Assembly: GCF_041381155.1 (NCBI RefSeq)
Contig: NC_091142.1
Location: 26,797,963 to 26,861,962 of the forward strand
Direction of reading: 5' to 3'
Origin: Argopecten irradians
Taxonomy: Eukaryota > Mollusca > Bivalvia > Pectinida > Pectinidae
Length of the DNA stretch: 64,000 bases
Shown here: one piece after another, positions 11,433 to 23,300 of the stretch
Position numbering within the stretch: position 1 is the first letter of the stretch
How the letters are laid out: each line of letters begins with the position of its first letter
Position numbers and translations under genes: made by a program
Notes under the pieces: model-generated
Seen by the model: the letters and a program-made list of their open reading frames with translations, nothing else
The model's database searches: none
Told to the model about the DNA's origin: nothing

Positions 11433-13494
11433 CTTGCAATGTAACAAAAATCAATCATTTTATATATATGTATAAGAATACCACACAGATACCCAATTAC
11501 TACAGGGGTCACGAGATCCTACAATGACTTGTACCAAGTACGATTAGTCCCACCTTCCCACGATTGTAACGTCATAACATCCCGTCACCATTACCGGAAA
11601 GTGGGACTAATTGACATTAAATTGTACTTTACCAATGTCGTTTTGGTATCTCAAAACCAACGTATAAATATAGAATACTACAATCGAGTTTGTTTCTGGA
11701 TTTGAAACTAACTTTGTAAATTTACGAACCTACACGTATACCTTGCCACAATTGCACAAAATGGAACAACATAATTAATTATATAAAAAGTCTCTTCTAG
11801 CCTTTGACGAGAAAAGAACAATTACAGCTAATTTAGATATGTCATTACGAAGTATCAAACCTAATTCATATATTCACTCATTTCAGTCTGCAATGTAATA
11901 AATAACTAATCAATGACATGTATAAAAGAACAGTACACATACAAAATAAAGGAAGCCATCTAAATCGAATAAAGGGGGATAACTCCAAAAAAGAAAATTG
12001 ACTCAAATTAAATATGAATACAATGTTGAGTAATACAATATAAAACAAAATTCAAATTTTATCAAGTGAAGACCATGAACATAATAGCTTAAGTTGGTTT
12101 TTGATTGATATTTAGGCTGTCCATTTCACTTTAAGTGTAGGCCATCCACGAATGAGGAAGGGGACCTATTTACACAAAAGCATTATATTGTCAGAAAAAA
12201 GTATCAATAGCGCTATAGTATTTATTGATACATTCAGCTTGAATAAAAGAGCTATCATGTGGAGGAGCATATTTTACTTTATTATTTATGATAAAGATAT
12301 CCTTTACTATGTTCCCTCATTTGCTAATAATACGTTTTCATGACTTGATTTCCTCCTTCAATTTATATGGAATTCTGATAAGATAATTTCCACATAAAAA
12401 AACCTTTTCAAAGCACTGTAATCTAGGTGAATAATATTCTAGCATATTTTATACGTATTGTACCATAAGGATAAGCTAACATATGCTTTACATTGCTGAC
12501 GGAACCTAGAACAGCTGCGTGGAAATATAAATGATGCATTCTGTCATGATACAGCAATCTTTTCAACATTATTTAGACGTAAATAGTCCGATGCGATAGA
12601 CGTTGTGACGTCAACAAGACACAGAAACGTGATCAGAAATTGCAATAGTCAACGCTCAATTTCCGAATGAATGTAACAAGCCCTGACGAGTGGACACGAC
12701 TGAGTAAAATTAACTTTATTCAGAATTGTACGTATCAATAATAAATCGTTCTTTATCATTGTCTACATTTGCATTGTCTACATGAACTGGTAAGTATAGT
12801 ATAAATATGACAAAATTATGGCACAACAAATGATACCTTAAAAAATTTATAGTTTCATGGTAATGGATACAATCCATACAGACGCTGGGATTGATACAAT
12901 TGCCTTTAGATCTTCAAGCATTTAAATGACAATGGCTCAAGTAACGATATTTTGCGGAACAGAACAAAGTGTCTCCTTTAATGCTATGGATAAATTGATT
13001 CGTGTTTTTTTTTTCTGTTAAATAACAATCTCATTAACTTAATAGTGTTATTTTACATTAAAGACATTTTATTTACATTGTTAGTTAATTTAAGATAAAT
13101 GATTTTGGCATCTATGTTATTGCAAAATAAAGAGATATACTGATGTGTTTTGTCCATCAGATGCTTGAATAAATACAGTTGCCTGTACAGTTATCAAATT
13201 ATTAAAAAATCTTAGTTTTCAGAAAAGAAAAAAAATTACTAAAATAGAACAAATACTTAACTAGGTCACTGTGGCCACCGTTTTTAATTTTCCTCCAGTT
13301 TTCTTAACTGAACTTAATTAACTTAAACAAAATTAACGTTTGTTTCTAGAGATTGTTGACCTTTTTAGACAGGTGATCTTGATAGAAAGGTTTTGTTATA
13401 AATAGACTGTATTGTTCTTTAGATAGATTTTTATATGCAGAGTTTGCAGGCAAACGCTAAGCAAATATCATAACAATTCTAATATCTAATTTAT
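11433..13494. other. Intron 1 of copy B, left part
   Basis: AT-rich, without a recognised gene. It contains the dispersed repeat at 11541-11670. Confidence 0.5.
11541..11670 (+). repeat. Dispersed repeat, family with copies near 16210 and 34500
   Basis: Shares ordered blocks with the other two: GTACGATTA/GTACGATTG, an ACGTCA block, ATTACCG..TGGGACTA, and TACTTTACC.ATGTCGTTTTG with 16310-16340. Diverged; no ends defined. Confidence 0.4.
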
Positions 13495-14260
13495 TAAATG
13501 CAGTTTGCAGATGACACATCAATAACTTTAATAAAATCAAAGAAAACCTTTGATATCAAATTATGAAAATGGTGGTCTTAAAATGATTGATATTTCTGAA
13601 TTCATATCTAGTTTGAAATCTACATGGATGCGAAGACTTCTTAAAAGTAATAGAACAAGCTGGATTAACATTTTTGAAGCACAACACTTTCCAATATCGT
13701 ATGTATCAGATTTAGGAACTAATTTTATCAAACATCAAAAAACAAATAATACATTTTGGAAGCATGTTTTCCAGGGAATGGTTAAGGTATCTGAATCAGT
13801 AGAGGTGAGAACTTCTTCAGAATTTTTAAGACTTCCTTTATGGTACAACCCTATTTTTCGCATTGATAACAAATCCTTTTTTAACAAAAAAATGGTTTGA
13901 TAAAGGTGTTCGAAATGTTTGTGATTTATTAGACCGAGAGAATCATTTTCTTTCTTTTAATGATTTCAAACAAAGATTCAGTATAGAATCAGAAATATTT
14001 TACTTTACCGCAGTTGTATCAAGAAAATATGTGATAATCTAAATTTAAACCTTAGTATGTTAAATAAACTAATTAGACCATTCATACCTGGCCAAATACC
14101 TTTTCTAATTATCAAAGATACATCAATACAATGGTTCCAGTACACCGTATACTCCCTTTGAATAATTACTTAAAAGTTATATTTTTGAAAATAATATATG
14201 TAATATCTGTAATACAGAAGTTGAAACCATAGAACATCTTTTTGGTAATGTCAAAAATCT
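13495..14260 (+). mobile_element. LINE remnant (reverse transcriptase active-site scrap plus C-terminal region)
   Basis: The stretch at about 13499 translates to QFADDTSITL, the FADD box of a non-LTR reverse transcriptase. Only about 50 bases later the frame reads NGGLKMIDISEFISSLKSTW, a motif normally several hundred residues downstream, so the middle has been deleted. The C-terminal part continues to FRIDNKSFFNKK; a single extra A in an A-run at about 13888-13894 shifts the frame, after which KWFDKGVRNVCDLLDRENH continues. Near 14200 a CNICNTEVETIEHLF zinc-binding-like end is visible. The L1/Tx1-type group is the best guess. Dead copy, inside the copy B intron. Confidence 0.8.
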
Positions 14261-15524
14261 TTTGAAATGTTAGTGAATTCTTTGGGGGTTGGGTGTATAT
14301 GGTAATAGTTAAAATTAATTGTTCTCTGTGTTTGGTTGCATGTGCATGTTTGTATATAAATTGTAGTTAGTTTGTGTTGGTAGAGTTGGTTGTTGAATGC
14401 CATATACACTAAACCCAGTAATCCCTTGTGGAGTGCATCTGACTTCATTGAACCGTGTTATAAAGGGTGCTCCGAAAAATAAACGGAGGAATTTACGTTG
14501 TTACATACATACATATGGCATGATATGAAAAGAAAAATATATGAAAAAACTAATAATGTGGTGGAATTTAAATTATAAACAATACTGTTTAGTGAGACTG
14601 AAAAATGTTCAATACCTCTCAATTTCATTATTCTTCATATGAATTTTTATATTTTTTTTCTGTATCAAGTAAAAAAACAACAACATAAATATGCAAGGTT
14701 TGAGTGAGTTTTTGTTAACAAAATATGATGTTGAAAAAAGTGTCAATTCAAAATGGATGCATTGAGAAATTTGATCAAATATGCATCAATCGGAAATATA
14801 TTTTTGAATAGTTCTTGAAATATGCCAATCGATGTTTGCATGATGTTTATATGTTGTAGTACTTAAAAATATATGATTTGAATCATTTTTGTTTTGTTTG
14901 TGTATTGTCTATAATTCTTTATATATATATATGTAGTGTGTGTGTGTGTGTGTCTTTTTGTGCTAGTTTTTGTTTGTATATAAATATTTTATTCACTTCA
15001 CTACAAACATTAAACCAAAATAATTAAATTCCAAATCTTCATGTGAACAGAATACTCAAAACACAAGTAATTTTTCTTAAAAAGCTTTTCCTTTTTTTCT
15101 TTATTTCTTCAAAATTTCAAAAAGTTATGTCCCTTTAACTATAAAGGCTATCAAAAAAAATATTTTTTATTTAAATTGTTGCATACTGTGCGAGAGCCCT
15201 CCTGTGCGAGGACAATATTGTTCGGGGAGTTGACCCCAGGGCACACCAACCCTGGCAGCTCTCACCAAAACACTAATGTGTATATATATTTGTTGCAATG
15301 CCACAAATGTATATACACATCATATTCAGCTGGGGGAGTAAAATATTTGTACTGTGATTTTTTTTAATCAATTTTGACTTAAACAATAAAAACTTGAATT
15401 TTCACGCTTTGAGCTTTGACCTCTGACATAACCATGAGCCCATACAAAAGGAAAGTTTGACAGAAGGTGCATACAACTTTGTTACCTGATAAAACAAGTA
15501 TAAAAAGAATAAAAAAAGTCTTAC
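14261..15524. other. Intron 1 of copy B, right part
   Basis: AT-rich, with a (TA)n/(TG)n microsatellite at about 14919-14953. No gene recognised. Confidence 0.5.
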
Positions 15525-15835
15525 CATTCAGTGAATGTGCAAGTTGTTGTTCCAAAGAAGAGATTTGCCACTTTGTATATGTATATCGTGTCCTGATGGG
15601 ACTGTATTGTGCTATGCTGTGTCTGGACAGTAGTCTTTAGGATTTGTAGTTCTCCAGTTTGGGACAGTACCGTCGCCTGAATGGTTGGTAGTTTACTCTG
15701 TAGGTGGATCATCTTTTGCTGGACGTAGGCAGGACCACTCAGGATTATTCTCTGATCATGCGTGTTTTCACACCTTACAGAAACTAGGCAAAACATAAAT
15801 AATACCAACTTGGCATTGCGGTCGTCAAAAACTAT

Positions 15836-15998
15836 TTCAAACGACTATATATTTATCATCCTTTTCGCAGTGGTATATCATGCAAGTGTGAGGTGATCAG
15901 GGATAGATAAAACGTCTTATTGTACACAATCTGGAGATAAGACTGTGTCAGACCGAATTAATTTTACAACCTAGAGAACATGAAAGCATGTCTCTAAA
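15836..15998 (-). promoter_or_regulatory. 5' flank of copy B, inverted match to copy C upstream region
   Basis: Read on the minus strand it matches 16966-17118 in order: TAGAGACATGCTTTC, an AGTCTTATCT block, TACCACTGCGAAAAGG, then AGTCGTTT just before the start position. Probably the ancestral promoter; no TATA box is obvious. Confidence 0.6.
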
Positions 15999-16199
15999 TT
16001 AGTTATTACATGTCTCGTTTTAACTGGGCTCATTGCCGCTTTGCTCAAAGAGGAAGATAGTGGGCGAGATATTAAAATTTCATTTCATATTGGAATTTGT
16101 TTGCTCATGTTTTACGACCTATGAACAACCTAGGTCGTTGAATTACGCGTCAAGTTTAGAAGTTGGAGGGAGAGCCACAAAGAGAAAGATAACCGACCT

Positions 16200-16380
16200 A
16201 CGATTAAAACTTGTCAAGACGGGGGTTTCGAGTGATTCCAGTGATTATGACGTCACGAACCTCACGTCAAATAATGAAGTCTTAATCATCGGATGGTTGA
16301 ACTAATCGACGGTAAATGGTACTTTACCCACGTCGTTTTGAGATCCCAAATCCCCCGTATTATCTCATGGGGGAGTCAAA
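16200..16380 (+). repeat. Dispersed repeat, family with copies near 11541 and 34500
   Basis: Shares GACTAAT/GAACTAATCGAC and GTACTTTACCCACGTCGTTTTG blocks with 11600-11650. It lies between the two divergent C4-domain genes. Confidence 0.4.
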
Positions 16381-16460
16381 CTCTTAACGAAGAGGTAGAG
16401 GTTTATTGGTTATATGTGGAAAATGTACCACTTGGCCACCGGGGCCTCTCATATTGTAAC
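16360..16460 (-). mobile_element. tRNA-like SINE head (minus strand)
   Basis: Read on the minus strand it has GGAGTTAC..ATATGAGAGGCC, then TGGCCAAGTGG, a good polymerase III A box, and about 50 bases later GAGTTTGACTCC, resembling a B box. It faces the similar unit at 16646-16805. Confidence 0.5.
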
Positions 16461-16645
16461 TCCGAAGACTCGTATCGTGTGACTGAATATCGGCAGCGGA
16501 GCAGACACCATCGATATTCAAGATGGTTTATGCATATATATATTTAACTTTAGATTTATTGTGATGAGCACAAGATGTAACACTACTGGTCTGTGGTCCG
16601 ACTAGCAACGATATTATAGTGGTCTGAACAGTGTTCAGATCACTT

Positions 16646-16805
16646 AGGAGTTACCATATGAGAGGCCGTGGTGACCCAGTGGCTAAAACGTTCCGATATA
16701 TAACTATACGTCATCCACCTCTGGGTTGAGAGTTTTAATCTCAAATTGTTCTAATTGTAGGTTGGTGGTTTTTCTCTGTGACTCTGGTTTCATCCAACCT
16801 TTCAA
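16646..16805 (+). mobile_element. tRNA-derived SINE (plus strand)
   Basis: Begins GGAGTTACCATATGAGAGGCC, with TGACCCAGTGG as a degenerate A box and GGGTTGAGAGTTTTAATC as a degenerate B box. It is followed by the GGTTGGTGGTTTTTCTCTG..TTTCATCCAACC tail, which is shared in diverged form with 59768-59830 on the other strand. An inverted partner lies at 16360-16460. Confidence 0.55.
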
Positions 16806-16965
16806 GCTAACACCTTTTAAATGGCTCTAAATGATAATAGCTCGTAAAACAAATATACCAAATCCCAATATGAAGTTTCACATAACATACAAACTCGCCC
16901 ACACAACTATCTTTTATTTGAGAAAACTTTCAAGGAGTTCATTTCAAATAAAACACTGTGAATAT

Positions 16966-17118
16966 TTTAGAGACATGCTTTCAATTTATCTAGTTTGTAA
17001 TTCGGTGACTCAAGTCTTATCTACACACTGTGGACTATGAGACATGTTATCTTTCTCTTATAACTTCTACACTCTATTAAAATACCACTGCGAAAAGGTG
17101 GTACAACAGTCGTTTAAA
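16966..17118 (+). promoter_or_regulatory. 5' flank of copy C, conserved with copy B
   Basis: Order-conserved inverted match to 15836-15998. It holds TAGAGACATGCTTTC, the TACCACTGCGAAAAGG block about 25 bases before the start codon, and no clear TATA box. Likely contains the transcription start. Confidence 0.6.
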
Positions 17119-17344
17119 ATGGCGTTTGACGACCGCAAAGCCAATTTAGTATTATTTGTGTTAAGCCTAGTTTCTGTAAGGTGCGAAAACACGCATGGCA
17201 AGAGGATACTCCTGAGTGACCCCGCCTACGTCCAGCAACAGATGACCCACCTACAGAGTGAACTACAAACACTTCAGGCTACGGTACTGTCCCAAACTGG
17301 AAAAATATCTTCGTTGGAGCAACAACTCTCACACTTCCAAAACG
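17119..17344 (+). CDS. Copy C exon 1
   Basis: The ATG at 17119 is the first that places the hydrophobic signal segment at the N-terminus, and it aligns with the ATA of copy B. Ends in phase 1 at GTAAGT. Confidence 0.88.
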
Positions 17345-20300
17345 GTAAGTTTTTATGTTAAATTGAAAAGTACTTCTATGCATAATTTGTTATAATTATA
17401 TTCTAATCGTAAACATAAGATCAAGAAAATTGACAAGCATTATCATGACGTCATTGTATTCAAATACATTTTGCTTAACGTAGGTCCATACTTTTGAAAA
17501 CCGCATCAATTCATATGACGCTAAACCGGAAACTGCGGAGGTTGTTTTGAATTTCAGAATGGTTTCCGATACGCCACGACATCACACTTGGATATTTTTT
17601 CAATATGTGAAAATTGTCTACATATAAAATTGAGTGTTTAAAATCATTACATAAATCAAATCAAAGCATTGAAATGAAAATTAGATGATATTTCTGCAAA
17701 AATGCGGTCTCTGTCGAAATGGGAATCGATTTTCAAACACTGGAAGTAACGCTCGTCGCAATAAATGATAAGACGTGACCCGTACGGACCAAAGTACTGG
17801 AATTCTAAAAATATCGCATACGGATTTCCTTAAAACAAAAACACAAAATTTGGAAAAAATCATGAAAATAAACAGGCATAAATCAGATATAATATCACAA
17901 AAACATATGAACTGATGTGGAATTTTTTTCAAAAGAGAGTCAAATATGACCCATCTTAGCACTGGATGAAATGGTGGTAGGGTTGTGAGTTACAAACTTC
18001 AAGCTTACAAAATTGTGAACATTTGATCGAGGACCCCATGTTTTTATATAATATTTAAAAAAATATATTACCTTTGGCATATCATATATAAATTGTGGAA
18101 TTGACATGGGTTTTCATTTCCTTTTTGGCCTACTCATTGATTTTTTAGGGTCGAAAATATGGCAAAACATGATAATTACGTATAGAAACGGTCCTGGTTA
18201 TAAACGAAAATTAGTTAGCATTTTGTTCTATCGTTAGAAATTTAGGACAAAAAAATCAACAGGACTGAGACTTCATTCACCCTAATATTACAGAAAACAT
18301 AAATGTGCACGGATGGTATACATTTTGTATATTAAGCTCAAATATCTTAAAAAGTATTTCGAGAACACCCTTCTTTCTTCGAAGATTTGAAATTCGCATG
18401 AAAAATGCAAGAAAATAATACCCGTTAATAAAAAAAATGAAGCTAACTTAAACTTCACCTTTTTGTACTTAATGATTCACTTTACTGGTAAATCATTGAT
18501 AGTCTCTGAAAGCGCATTTTTATCTAGAAATTCTTTGATCAACTTGATTTTTACATTTACAGTGAATGCGGAAATCAAGTCACGACGAAGTGTCATTATT
18601 CAAAATCTTACATTTAATGATGGAAATTAGCACAAATAAAACATGTTCCTCCACACGATTTTTTTATTCAAGCTCCCCTTGATAAAGCTGAATCTATGGA
18701 ATCGGAATATTTTATCACTATTGCTACTTTTTCAAACAAAATTAACTAGCCACCCTATTCACCAGAAACATACAAAATGTATTAATTACAGAACAACACA
18801 TCAGTGACAAAATGGCATCGAACACATATTATATTTTGTTAAGATGCTCCGCCGCTGGCAGAACATAAACGATACTCATTTGAATATTAATTGGTATTTA
18901 ATTGTGTATATGAAAGTATAATTAACACAAAAATCACATAAAAATAATCTATTTCGCTTTTGGTGCATGCGCATTCAGTACTTCATTTCATATAGGACAT
19001 TGTGCCACGGATTTGTTTGGAATGCAATTAATTATTTTTAACATTTCTATCTGGGACTAAAATCAGAAGCTCAAACTTTTCAATGGTTTTAATAAATACC
19101 ATTTGTCAGCGGTGGAGCATCTTTAACAGAATATAATCACATTATCTGCCCGATGGCCAGTTTGTTTCGGCAATGTAATATTTTTACATATGTATGTCAC
19201 TAGTGTTATATAACATGGACCGTTTGTTATTGGTTGGAAATCCATTATGATCCCATGGCTTGACGTCAACAAACTATGATGTGACGTCAGGATGGCGGCC
19301 TCGACAGGATTTTCGTAACGCATTTTGACGTTGAGATTCTTCAAACTGTAGGTTGCTGTAGTTACGTGGTCAAAAGTATCTTACATTTGTGTTTATTTAA
19401 ATGAGGCCAAGGTAAGCAAAAATAAAAACTTCATAGACTCGTGTCATAAAATTAACACTCATATAAGGTCCGATATGTATGACCTCTATAAAGATCATAT
19501 TACTGAATCTGTTGTATGCTCCTGAGGTTGTGGTCCTAAAACAGCATCACATTTCTTCCTAAATCGTGTAGAATCGTTTAGAAATCACTAATTGTTGCGA
19601 CACATTACACAATGTTACATGTACATGAAGTTAAATATTGATAAAAATCCTAATATTTAGGTATTTGAATCTTTAAATACAATTTTAATGAATGTTAATC
19701 AAAATATGAATACTCTAAATGTTGTTTTAACCTTCTTTTGAATCTCCAAAAATATTTAACTATAAAAAAGTTAGTTATGAAAATTAAATATATTTATGTA
19801 TCTTACAATACAGTTTGATAAATTATTTGTCCGTACTGTTGATATTACTAAAACATTTCCCTGGTACATGTAATATGTATCCGATAAACATGTATCTGTT
19901 TGGGTCCAGTACTTAGTCATATATCGTCGCTATTACTTATTTGAATTTAGATAAAGATAAACGATAGAAGTATAGGTATTTTCAATGTTTAGGTATTTCA
20001 ATATTCCCGTAATTCTACTGTACACTGTCAATCATATAATGTTTTTCGCTATAAAGGCACTATTTCAATTTATCATTTACATGTATAATCTGTTATATTT
20101 TTCAATCAATTTAGACTTCAATGTCAAATTGGCTTTAAAAAATATCGTCCCTTTAAAATTAAGATATTAAATAGACACTAATTCCTCTAAAAGGAAATTA
20201 TTTCGAGTCTCCTTCCTTATTAGTGGATGGCCTACTTGAAATTATACTCAACAATTTAAGATTTATATTACTTCCTCAAGTAATGATGTTCATTGTTTCA

Positions 20301-23300
20301 ATAGACAGAAATCAGAATTATATATATATATATATTTCATCGAAGTCAATACTCATTTTGTAGTTAGCTCCCTTCGTTTGAATTAGATAGCTGACTATCT
20401 TTACTTTGTATGTACTGTTGAATATCACAGCATGTTTTATTAAAAAAAAATTGAAATGTACAAATCTTACATCATTGATTAAATTAATGGGCTTGCAAAT
20501 ATCATTTTTTAAATTTCATTGTAAAGCTAAATATAGCAATTTTTACGAAATGCCCGATCTACCAAAATGTAGCCATCATGTTCGGCAGAACGCTACAGTA
20601 TGAGCGGTGCTGTTAAATATGTGTCTACTTTCTTTGTCCCGTATTACTGTTCGAATAATATTATGTAATCGTGTTTGTTTTGTGTGTCTTGATAAAGGGG
20701 CAGATCGCTTCGAAAATTTGTTTTTGTTTTGTCCACATGGTTGGAATTACTTCTTTTTCTAATATTTACCGTTTGAAGTAATTCGTATCCTACAGACTTA
20801 CGTTTGATTGGATCCCGTGTCATCTAGGAGATCCTGTTGATACTACTTCTTTGACCCCTATGATATATGTAATGATTGATCCTTTTTTCTATTATAAGAG
20901 ACCCAAAGTCAGAACAGAGAAATAGCATCTCTCAAACAAAAACTTTCTGAGGCTACTAATGGTGAGTTTATTTCTATTTAATCCTCACAAAACTTATTCA
21001 GCCATAGTTCATTAGTTACCATACATTATCATGAAATTCACAATAAATCCGGTGACTTCCTGAATTTTGTCCATGTGTCCCTTGTGAAATATGCCCAAGC
21101 CTCTCATAGATTCCTGCATCGTAGTTCACGTTAGAATTTAAGCAACCCCGATACTCCAGGGGTTCCAATCACTTACGATCTCTACACCCCTGGTGTACAT
21201 CAAAGGAGTCGTATTACGGTACACTGTAGTTGACTGTGTGGCTTTAATTTGAAGTAAAAGCTTTGTTCCCCTGAGCTGCCTTCATTTTTGCTATAAAAAT
21301 CTCGAAGGGTATAGAGATCGTAAGTGATCGGAACCACTGGAGCATCGGGAATCGGTATTATAGTTTCGTAATGCAAACAAATTGTTCAATAGAAAATATA
21401 TTAGATAAAATAAAAGTTTCTTTGCTTCGTCGTTTAACAGTGATTTAAGACCATGTATAGACACCAATGATATTTATATATATTTGACCTATATGTTGTC
21501 TTCATTGATAGAAAAAGGAGGAGCAACATTTGTTCGATGGGGAAGAAAGGACTGTCCCACCAGTCTAACAGAGCTTGTTTATTCGGGTATGTTACACCTC
21601 CAATACCAGGTATTCTGATGTAGACCCGCCTTCTGTTTTACAGTAATACCTATGTATACTGTTCTATGTTTGGAGATGGGATTTTGTCTTACTGCTATAT
21701 ACAAGTGAAGACTTATCATTTACCTTCATGATAAACTGTGAGTGACGTTATAAAAATATTAAACTCTTACAAAATAAAATACGCGGAACAACATCAAATG
21801 GCGAATATACAGCTTCCTGAAATTGAACATGAATTCATCTGCATCTAATTCGGTATGTCTGTATACTGAATAGAATTGTCTTGTTTTTAAATGAAAATAT
21901 GATAAAATAATTATTCTTTATTTTCATATAAATCTGGCTTTATGATTGGCAGATTCATCTTTTTTTCAAACCACTATGAAAGAAAAAATTATCGTGACGT
22001 GACAATAGCCACATTGACGTTGCGTATTGATTTAGAAACATAATCCCATGGAAAACCATGGAATCGTACATGTAAACGTATTTTATCTTTCATACCTATG
22101 GGTGTAATACTGGCTGGTCTAGGGCAATACACTCATGCCGCCTGAGGCTGTATTGCATGGCTACCCATGCAATAAACCCTCGTGACGTCACGGCGTCAAC
22201 AAAATTTCTATTTTCTCTGTAAAATTTAATCTTCTTTTTTATTTTCACAAACTTGACTGGTTTTACTATGAAAGATGCAAACAACGGAATTTTTATTGAA
22301 AATATCACGCAGTTTTTCATGTATGAAAAATTGACTTTCAGCCGTGGATTTCTTCGAATTTATTTCAAAATGGCGGGATATTATAGTTGTAAAATTGCAA
22401 TAAAACGTCGAGGTATGAAAGAAAAATACTCTTTCATAAGTGGATATGAAGGATAGGGATATTCTACCCTCGGGATCACAAAATGTTGCAAAACCCTCGG
22501 CAAGCCTCGGGTTTTACTACATTTTGTGACCCTCGGGAAAGAGTCTTATATTATCAAGCGCTAAGTAGTCTTGGAAAATTAATTATAAGCATTAATGTCA
22601 GTTGTTTTGTGATTTAATCGAATTATGAAATAAATCTTGTTTGCAAAAGTTTGTGTGAATCTGCTTTGATTTAAGCATTGATATTACTATCATTGTTTTT
22701 TTTTCAATTTCATAGAGTTTTCATACTAAATCCGACTTTCTGATTGTCAGATTCTTTTTTTTTCATACACTATTGTTTTATCATGACGTTTCAATAGAGA
22801 CGTCGACGTTGCGTATTGATTTAAAAAAAAAAAGTATTTTTAAACATATTTTGTGTTATCAAGAAGTCTGAAAATTTAATAATAGCCTATAATAAGCATT
22901 GATGAGACTATTTTTAACTTCATCAGGTGAAGGAATTTTTGTTTGCAAACTTTTGTGAGAATCCTCTACGCGGATTTACACAGTTTGCAAACAGAATTTA
23001 TTTCATAACCTGGTGATTAAAAAAAGTGGCATCAATGCTTAAATGAAAAAAAAACGAAGTACCTTGACCTTCATTCAAGGTGACATAGGTCAATTAGGCT
23101 TAACTATTTTAAATTACTTTTTGCGAATAACCCTCCCCCGGGTACTGATATTAGGTCTGTAGCATACTTGGATGGAGATCTACCAAATTTGTTCAAATGA
23201 TTGACCTTGACCAGCCACCTTCATTCAAGGTAATAAAAATCAAAAATGCTTCAATCTGCCAGCACCGTACTGTGTATTTCAGTTCTACGATATATATTTT

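Larger units (their letters stand above)
9177..15835 (-). pseudogene. Copy B: broken paralogue of the C4-domain secreted coiled-coil protein
   Basis: Four exon equivalents are recognisable on the minus strand: exon 1 at 15835-15525, exon 2 in two pieces (11432-11395 and 11086-11047), exon 3 at 10504-10430, exon 4 at 9663-9177. Visible damage: the start codon is ATA where copy C has ATG, a base is lost late in exon 1 that shifts the frame, exon 2 is split by a 308-bp inverted-repeat element, exon 4 has a tandem 8-bp duplication (CCAAGAAC at 9636-9651 on the plus strand), and a base is missing near the C-terminus so the end reads CVCA. Exon 3 and its flanking intron remain almost identical to copy C, which suggests recent duplication or gene conversion. 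Most likely a pseudogene; partial expression of exon 4 cannot be excluded. Confidence 0.85.

Noticed and set aside
22096-22456. Overlapping short frames on both strands
   Set aside because: Inside a dispersed repeat in an intron; no family match.
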